The notes under the pieces are model-generated. The model did not search any database. It was not told the origin of the DNA and saw only the letters and a list, made by a program, of their open reading frames with translations. This document shows, piece by piece, positions 40,221 to 44,810 of a stretch of DNA of 44,810 nucleotides (its first letter is position 1; every line of letters begins with the position of its first letter). The stretch covers positions 1-44,810 of the forward strand of contig JADGOV010000014.1 in NCBI GenBank assembly GCA_017882785.1. Direction: 5' to 3'. The DNA is from Frankiaceae bacterium. GTDB taxonomy: Bacteria; Actinomycetota; Actinomycetes; JADGOV01. A program made the translations under genes and the position numbers.

Positions 40221-41468
40221 TCAGGCGGCCGGGCCGGAGTGGTACCCGGGTACGAGCGTGAGCGCCAACTGCTCCAGGAACAGCCCGATGTCGGTCACGA
40301 TGCCGATCGCCTGGGCGCTGCCCCGGTCCGCCAGCTTGGTTACGGTTGCCGGGTTGATGTCCACCGACACCAGCGGGATCGACGCCGGCAGGATGTTGCC
40401 GGTCGCGATGGAGTGCAGCATGGTGGCAACCATGATCGCGAACCCGACGCCGGGAAGCTGGGCGCGCATCGCGCGCTGTCCCTCGATCACATCGGTGTAG
40501 ACGTCCGGCAGAGGCCCGTCGTCCCGGACGGAGCCGACCAGCACAAAGGGCTTGCCGGCTGTGACCAGCGCGTGCATCACGCCACCCGTCAGCAGTCCGG
40601 ATTGGACAGCGCCGGCAATCGACCCGTACTTGCGTACTGCATTGATCGCCCGGATGTGGTGCTCGTGGCCGTGTTCGACCCCGGACCCCTTGGACAGGTC
40701 GACGCCGAGTGAGGTACCGAAGAGCGCCGACTCGATGTCGTGCGTAGCCAGCGCGTTGCCGGCGAACAGCACGTCGACGTAGCCGGCCTCGATCAGCGCG
40801 ACCATCGCCGGCGCGGCACCGGTGTGGACGACTGCGGGGCCGCCGACCCACAGGATGCGGTCACCGTCTGCCTTCACCCCGCGCAGCCGATCGGCGATCT
40901 GCCTGACCAGCAGGGCCTGCGGCTTCTCGCTGGACACCACGGAATTCATGAACTCGAAGGTGGCGCTGCCGGCGTTCGCCCGGTGTTCGCGCTGCGGGAG
41001 CACAACCTTCACCCCGCTGGCGGTGCATACGAGGCGGTCCCCGTGGCGGACGTCGCTGACCGGCACGGTACGGACCCGGGCGCCCTCCACGACCAACCCG
41101 CAATCCATCTCCGGGTTGTCCACCCGTACCCAGTCCCCGCCGATGCGGACCACCGTCTCCAGGTTGGTCGTGGAGTAGAAATCGTCGGGAAACACCCCGT
41201 CCTGTTCCGCTTCCCGCAGGATCGCCTCGCCCGGCTGAACCTGGTTGACGCCGTGGGCCTGCAGGCGCATGAGCAATCGCTGCAGGTGGTCGTTGGACCC
41301 GGCGGTGACGTTGATGCGGACGACGGACTCGTCGTCGTGCGTGCGGCCCACGTCCAAGGACTCGATGACGTAGTCGCCGCCGTACTCCAGGACATCATCC
41401 AGGACGCGGGCCAGCACCCCGGTGTCCATCAGGTGCCCGCTGGTCTCGACTACCTCGCTGACTGCCAC
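40221..41468 (-). CDS. TIGR00300/LOR-SDH family protein, archaeal-type ornithine cyclodeaminase homologue
   Basis: This 415-residue protein belongs to the LOR/SDH (TIGR00300) family, first known from methanogens and from the C-terminal part of cyanobacterial AgrE/ArgZ, where it acts as an NAD-dependent ornithine cyclodeaminase making proline. Family segments are SGHLMDTGVLARVLDDVLEY, DCGLVVEG, KVVLPQREHR, WVGGPAVVHTGAAPAM, FAGNALATHDIESALFGTSL, VEHGHEHHIRAINA and SVDINPATVTKLADRGS; the last may bind the nucleotide. I infer ornithine or another amino acid as substrate. GTG 41468 follows an AGGAAGG site; an ATG at 41492 is an alternative. It stands alone. Confidence 0.82.
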   Translation of the reverse strand: MAVSEVVETSGHLMDTGVLARVLDDVLEYGGDYVIESLDVGRTHDDESVVRINVTAGSNDHLQRLLMRLQAHGVNQVQPGEAILREAEQDGVFPDDFYSTTNLETVVRIGGDWVRVDNPEMDCGLVVEGARVRTVPVSDVRHGDRLVCTASGVKVVLPQREHRANAGSATFEFMNSVVSSEKPQALLVRQIADRLRGVKADGDRILWVGGPAVVHTGAAPAMVALIEAGYVDVLFAGNALATHDIESALFGTSLGVDLSKGSGVEHGHEHHIRAINAVRKYGSIAGAVQSGLLTGGVMHALVTAGKPFVLVGSVRDDGPLPDVYTDVIEGQRAMRAQLPGVGFAIMVATMLHSIATGNILPASIPLVSVDINPATVTKLADRGSAQAIGIVTDIGLFLEQLALTLVPGYHSGPAA

Positions 41469-41514
41469 GCCGTCCCTTCCTGACCTGCTCATGAGCCCCG
41501 GGGCGTCGCTCCAC

Positions 41515-42372
41515 CTACACGACCGCGCCGTCGTCGGGACCGGAATCCGTAGGCGGACCCTCTCGCATCCGGGCGACCAGCGTGGCGAATCCACCCACGA
41601 TCGCGGCGATGGCGATCACCATCAGGGCCGGCCCGACCGGGTCCCCGGCGATCGTCGGCACGAGCAGGAGCGTGAAGCCGCCGACCATTGCCGCAATGCC
41701 GTAGGCGGACGCGCCCGAAGGTCGCGGAACGGGGGGTGGCGCCGGCGGTACGAAGTGTTCCTCGGACGGATCGGGTTCCCCTCCGGGCGGACTGTCGCCG
41801 GGGCGGGTGTTGCCATCGCTGCCGGCTGAGGGGTAACCCGAGTTGACCGGGTGGTCCAGCTCGGACGATCCAGCCGAGGACGGGGCTCCAGCCGGCCCCG
41901 TGCGAAAGCGCGTCGCCGGGCGGCCGAGCGGCGGTGACCGCATGTCCTCGGCCCCGGGCCACGGCGCCGGTCCCTCGGGGCCGGCCCGCCGGAGCGAGGC
42001 CACGATCTCCTGCCAGGCGCTCTCCTCGGCTTGCGCCGGCGGCTCCGGTGGGGGGGCATGTCGGTCGTGCAGCAGCACTCGGGCGGCCGCCAACGCCGCG
42101 GCATCCACCCAGACCCGGGCCAGCGGCCGGGCCGGCGGGTGCATCTCCAGGTACCCGCCGACGCTTCCCGCGTACGGCACGGCGTAGGCCGCGATGCCCT
42201 CGCTCGCGAGCGTCTTGAGCAGCCCGTCGGCGATCTGCGGCTCACAGTGGGTGAGAACGACGTAGGTCAGCGCCGACAGTCCGTTGCCGCGCCGACCCCT
42301 TCGAACCTCACCGTCGGCCGAGTCATGGGCCGCACCGCCGGCGTCGTCGCCGTCGGCGGCTGGGTCGCTCAC
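41515..42372 (-). CDS. Conserved hypothetical protein with DUF2007-like N-terminus and two C-terminal membrane helices
   Basis: This 285-residue protein has an N-terminal alpha/beta part after an acidic 30-residue start: LTYVVLTHCEPQIADGLLKT, EGIAAYAVPYAGS and RVWVDAAALAAARVLLHDR. That resembles small DUF2007-like putative signal-transducing domains. A disordered Pro/Ser/Gly-rich middle (about 110-220) follows, then two membrane helices near the end (about 222-245 and 247-268). The function is unknown. It begins at GTG 42372, four bases after the stop of the hydrolase gene, so it is coupled to that gene, like Rv2183c next to Rv2182c/Rv2184c in M. tuberculosis (recalled, not checked). Confidence 0.7.
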   Translation of the reverse strand: MSDPAADGDDAGGAAHDSADGEVRRGRRGNGLSALTYVVLTHCEPQIADGLLKTLASEGIAAYAVPYAGSVGGYLEMHPPARPLARVWVDAAALAAARVLLHDRHAPPPEPPAQAEESAWQEIVASLRRAGPEGPAPWPGAEDMRSPPLGRPATRFRTGPAGAPSSAGSSELDHPVNSGYPSAGSDGNTRPGDSPPGGEPDPSEEHFVPPAPPPVPRPSGASAYGIAAMVGGFTLLLVPTIAGDPVGPALMVIAIAAIVGGFATLVARMREGPPTDSGPDDGAVV

Positions 42373-42376
42373 GTGC

Positions 42377-43135
42377 TCAGCCGCCGGTTGCCGCCGTCGT
42401 GTGCGCCTGCAGGAATTCCACGCTGCCGGCGAAGATCGTGGGGGCGTCGTTGTCCAGTGTCGCCACGTGGAAACTGTCGGGCAGCATCCGTTCCTCGAGC
42501 GGACAGCGCAGGTCACGTCGCAGGATCTCCCCGCTGGCCGGCTCGACGACGTGGTCCTCGGCGCTGCGGTACATGAGGACCGGAGCGGTGATCTTTCCCA
42601 GTTCGGGGCGCACCACCCCCCACAGGTCGACCAGTGAGGAGAACGCCTGCAGCGGTGTCTTGTCGTAGGCCAGCTCGGTCACACCCGCCTTCTTGATGTC
42701 GCTGGCGATCCCCGGCTGGGTGGCCATGACTCGCTTGAGCACCGGCAGCGCGACGAGGCGCCAATCCTTGCGCGTCACTGAGGGGTTGACCAGCACCAGC
42801 CCCGCGACCTCGTCCGGTCGCTGAGCTGCGAGCCTAAGCGCCAGCGTGCCGCCCATGGACAGCCCCATCACGAAGACCTGCTGGCACTGTTGACGCAGCG
42901 CGTTGAAGGCGGTGTCGACCTCGGCGTACCAGTCCGGCCAGCGGGTCTGCTGCATGTCCTCCCAGCGCGTGCCGTGCCCGGGCAGGCGCGGCAGCGAAAC
43001 GGTGTAGCCCGCGGCGGCGAGGTGCTCCGCCCACGGTCGCATACTCTGCGGGCAGCCGGTGAATCCGTGCACCACCAACGCGCCGACCGGCCCACCCTCG
43101 GCGAAGTACGGCTCCGCCCCCGGCATCAACGGCAT
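42377..43135 (-). CDS. Monoacylglycerol lipase/carboxylesterase-like alpha/beta hydrolase
   Basis: This 252-residue hydrolase starts MPLMPGAEPYFAEGGPVG and has VVHGFTGCPQSMRPWAEHLA (oxyanion region), the nucleophile elbow GLSMGGT with Ser93, an Asp in YRSAEDHVV and a His in DSFHVATLDND. This set matches Est30-type carboxylesterases and thermostable monoacylglycerol lipases. It probably releases fatty acids from short or mono-acylglycerides. The start at 43135 was chosen for its distance to the GGAG site; ATG 43138 is adjacent and possible, and the open frame to 43216 lacks support. It is divergent from the plsC-like gene, suggesting a link to glycerolipid turnover. Confidence 0.85.
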   Translation of the reverse strand: MPLMPGAEPYFAEGGPVGALVVHGFTGCPQSMRPWAEHLAAAGYTVSLPRLPGHGTRWEDMQQTRWPDWYAEVDTAFNALRQQCQQVFVMGLSMGGTLALRLAAQRPDEVAGLVLVNPSVTRKDWRLVALPVLKRVMATQPGIASDIKKAGVTELAYDKTPLQAFSSLVDLWGVVRPELGKITAPVLMYRSAEDHVVEPASGEILRRDLRCPLEERMLPDSFHVATLDNDAPTIFAGSVEFLQAHTTAATGG

Positions 43136-43334
43136 CATGTCTCCATTCCACGTGTTCCCGGTATCGTCCCACGAGAACCGGGGTCCGCGCCGCCCACGTC
43201 TCTTCGACGTGTCCATGCGAACCCGGCGCCGCCGCGGAGACCGGCTCCTGCCTGCTGGACGGGGGCGGCGTCGCCGGCCTTCGGCGGGCTACATAGGGTC
43301 GGGGCTTCGGAAGACATCGGCATCGGAGGACGTA

Positions 43335-44021
43335 GTGGGCTACTGGATCGTAAAGGCGATCCTCTCACCGATCCTCAAGCTCATCTTTCGGCCGTGGGTG
43401 GAGGGCCTGGACAACGTTCCGACCCACGGACCGGCGATCTTCGCGAGCAACCACCTGTCGTTCTCCGATTCCTTCTTCCTGCCGCTGGTCGTACCCCGCC
43501 GGATCACCTTCCTGGCCAAGTCGGACTACTTCACCGGCACTGGCCTCAAGGGTCGGCTCATTGCCGGGTTCTTCACGACCGTCGGCCAGGTGCCGATCGA
43601 CCGTACCGGCGGTGGTGCCAGCGAGGCGGCCATCCAGACCGCGCTGCAGATTCTTCGTCACGGGGAACTCCTCGGCATCTACCCGGAGGGCACCCGCTCC
43701 CCGGACGGTCGGCTCTACCGGGGCAAGGTCGGGGTCGCCCGGATGGCACTGGAGGCCGGCGTCCCGGTGCTTCCCGTTGCCATGGTCGACACGGCCAAGC
43801 TGCAGCCGCCGGGACGGCTGATTCCGCGGTTCGGCATCCGGCCGGGCGTGCGGATCGGCAAGCCGCTGGACTTCTCCCGGTATGAGGGCTTGCAGGGCGA
43901 CCGGTTCGTGCTGCGGTCGATGACCGACGAGATCATGTACGAGATCATGGAGCTGGCCGGCCAGGAGTACGTCGATGTGTATGCGGCCCGGGCCAAGGTC
44001 GAACTCCCGAAGGCAGCCTGA
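43335..44021 (+). CDS. plsC: 1-acyl-sn-glycerol-3-phosphate acyltransferase (PlsC family)
   Basis: This 228-residue protein has the acyltransferase motifs N-H40-L-S-F-S-D45 (block I), TTVGQVPIDRTGG (block II), YPEGTRSPDGRLYRGKVGVA (block III, EGT at 118-120) and VPVLPVAMVDT (block IV). A hydrophobic N-terminal helix holds it to the membrane. It should acylate lysophosphatidic acid in phospholipid synthesis, although other acceptors such as PIMs are used by some actinobacterial members. GTG 43335 has a GGAGGA site 4 nt upstream; the open frame before it is antisense to the hydrolase. It corresponds to the position of Rv2182c. Confidence 0.9.
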   Translation: MGYWIVKAILSPILKLIFRPWVEGLDNVPTHGPAIFASNHLSFSDSFFLPLVVPRRITFLAKSDYFTGTGLKGRLIAGFFTTVGQVPIDRTGGGASEAAIQTALQILRHGELLGIYPEGTRSPDGRLYRGKVGVARMALEAGVPVLPVAMVDTAKLQPPGRLIPRFGIRPGVRIGKPLDFSRYEGLQGDRFVLRSMTDEIMYEIMELAGQEYVDVYAARAKVELPKAA

Positions 44022-44036
44022 CTCCAGGCCGGCGCG

Positions 44037-44065
44037 TCGCCGTGCTCGTGTCGCGAGCACGGCGA
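44037..44065. terminator. Perfect 12-bp hairpin between convergent genes
   Basis: TCGCCGTGCTCG (44037-44048) and CGAGCACGGCGA (44054-44065) pair perfectly around the loop TGTCG. It follows the plsC-like stop by 15 nt and precedes the convergent orphan gene, so it is probably a two-way terminator. No T-run follows; instead an 11-bp tandem repeat TACCTGATCGT lies at 44071-44091. Confidence 0.75.
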
Positions 44066-44103
44066 GGCGCTACCTGATCGTTACCTGATCGCGGCCGAGC
44101 AGA

Positions 44104-44523
44104 TTACGGGCTGCCCGTCTTGAGCGGTCCGACGCCATGGGCGTTCGACCGGCTGATCATCGCCACCGGCCCGGCGCGGTGTTCGCCGTTGAACGGCGTG
44201 AAGCCGGTGAATCCGCAGCGGGTGGCGTCGGAGGGCCGGTTGAACCAGAAACCGACGTGGAAGGTGTTCGTCGGCGCCAGCCCGGTGTCCGCGTCGAACC
44301 CGAAGATCTGGTCGAGCAGGATCGTCTTGATCGTCGTCGTCGTCGCGACGCCGGCCGAGCTGGCCTCCAGGTCCGACTGGTACCAGGCCAGGCCGAAGCT
44401 GCCGTGGAAGTTACTGTCGAAGAGGCTGTGCTGCACGGTGAACACGTCGAAGTCAAGCCCGGGCTTGATCCCGCGTGCGGTCGTCCGTTGGGCGGCTGTC
44501 GCGTGCCGCGGCAGAAAGTACAC
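44104..44523 (-). CDS. Orphan hypothetical protein, possibly N-terminally truncated
   Basis: This 139-residue frame reads like a real protein from about residue 20 on: GLDFDVFTVQHSLFDSNFHG, LAWYQSDLEASS, TIKTILLDQIFGFDADTG, TNTFHVGFWFNRPSDATRCG and FTPFNGEHRAGPVAMI. It is rich in Phe, Asp, Asn and Gly, like exported beta proteins, but has no signal peptide. Its GTG start is the only in-frame start before a stop at about 44625, and the residues upstream look random. I suspect that a longer secreted ancestor lost its N-terminus, or that pfkA and its promoter replaced it. The family is not recognised. Confidence 0.55.
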   Translation of the reverse strand: MYFLPRHATAAQRTTARGIKPGLDFDVFTVQHSLFDSNFHGSFGLAWYQSDLEASSAGVATTTTIKTILLDQIFGFDADTGLAPTNTFHVGFWFNRPSDATRCGFTGFTPFNGEHRAGPVAMISRSNAHGVGPLKTGSP

Positions 44524-44623
44524 CCTGGACGTGACCCGGTGTGGCTCACCCGGGGAGGTTCTGAGCCGCTCGGCGAGCGTTGCCGCGTTCGGGGGCGGGC
44601 GCCACGCCTGGCGTCGGGCTGGC

Positions 44624-44629
44624 TAGGCT
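44624..44629 (+). promoter_or_regulatory. Putative -10 element of pfkA
   Basis: TAGGCT ends 7 nt before the pfkA ATG and suggests a leaderless transcript. A -35 box is not evident. Confidence 0.45.
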
Positions 44630-44636
44630 GCGCCGC

Positions 44637-44810
44637 ATGCGAATTGGAGTTCTCACCGGCGGGGGCGACTGCCCCGGTCTCAATGCAGTCATTCGCGCCG
44701 TTGTCCGTCGTGGGATCAGCCAATACGGCCATGAGTTCATCGGCTTCCGAGACGGCTGGCGAGGCCCGATCGAGGGCGTCACTATGCCGCTGGGGATTCG
44801 GGACGTCCGC
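44637..44810 (+). CDS. pfkA: 6-phosphofructokinase (PfkA), 5' part only
   Basis: The first 58 codons are present before the right edge cuts the gene. The protein begins [20 protein letters not shown], the nucleotide-binding loop of group A phosphofructokinases, and continues [12 protein letters not shown]. The enzyme phosphorylates fructose 6-phosphate in glycolysis. The sequence GGGDCPGLN (Asp-Cys in place of the Asp-Ala/Ser of the ATP-dependent E. coli enzyme) is usual in actinobacteria. Whether ATP or PPi is the donor depends on a site (GGDGT/GGDDT) beyond the window. Confidence 0.93.
   Translation, partial: MRIGVLTGGGDCPGLNAVIRAVVRRGISQYGHEFIGFRDGWRGPIEGVTMPLGIRDVR

Noticed and set aside
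1-44810. tRNA, rRNA, CRISPR array, transposase, integrase, att sites or replication origin
   Set aside because: No cloverleaf with a conserved T-arm, no regularly spaced repeats of CRISPR size, no recombinase motif and no DnaA-box cluster were noticed on either strand. Weak candidates could be missed by eye.

Overview
The window is GC-rich, densely coded DNA with frequent GTG starts, many 1-4 nt stop/start overlaps and several promoters that sit directly on start codons. The gene content (qcrCAB with ctaE, NrtR with nadABC, PimB-like mannosyltransferase, FadD15-like ligase, NlpC/P60 hydrolase behind a c-di-AMP riboswitch, ECF42 sigma factor with a DGPF protein) points to a high-GC actinobacterium (Actinomycetota). 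Gene order recalls the Mycobacterium tuberculosis Rv2182c-Rv2196 region, cut into blocks by other genes; the genus cannot be told from the sequence.

Region by region. (1) 1-3992, minus strand: ctaE-qcrC-qcrA-qcrB, the bc1 complex plus subunit III of the aa3 oxidase. (2) 4159-5917, plus: a divergent receiver-like protein, a small zinc-ribbon protein and trpD. (3) 5953-11027: a stand-alone Lrp ligand-binding domain, a DEDD exonuclease/GIY-YIG nuclease fusion, small conserved proteins, an alpha/beta hydrolase and a PQQ-type sugar dehydrogenase lipoprotein. (4) 11198-15520: nadA-nadB-nadC transcribed leftward, with divergent nrtR and a shared operator region. (5) 15474-19755: ECF42 sigma factor with its DGPF/YCII partner and a candidate self-recognised promoter, a winged-helix AlkZ-like protein, and a MarR regulator divergent from a membrane protein. 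(6) 19756-20244: remnants of decayed genes. (7) 20245-25638, minus: a four-gene export/membrane cluster (double NTF2-like anchored protein, DUF4331 protein, TPR membrane protein, His-rich NicO-type metal permease), the best candidate here for an undescribed system. (8) 25851-34132, plus: a methylacyl-CoA racemase-like protein, a NYN-domain protein, a small Cys-rich protein, the riboswitch and NlpC/P60 hydrolase, two metalloproteases and PimB. (9) 34120-37462, minus: fadD15-like gene, histidine kinase and LuxR response regulator. (10) 37554-40149, plus: two SRPBCC proteins, an EEP-family phosphatase/nuclease and an aldo/keto reductase. (11) 40221-44810: an archaeal-type ornithine cyclodeaminase homologue, a membrane protein, a monoacylglycerol-lipase-like hydrolase, a PlsC acyltransferase, an orphan protein and the start of pfkA.

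Themes: respiration (bc1-aa3), NAD supply under NrtR control, envelope building and remodelling (PimB, FadD15, PlsC, NlpC/P60, M48 protease), and envelope or metal handling (NicO cluster). No tRNA, rRNA, CRISPR array, transposase or phage gene was recognised. All functional names come from motif recognition by eye; no database search was run.
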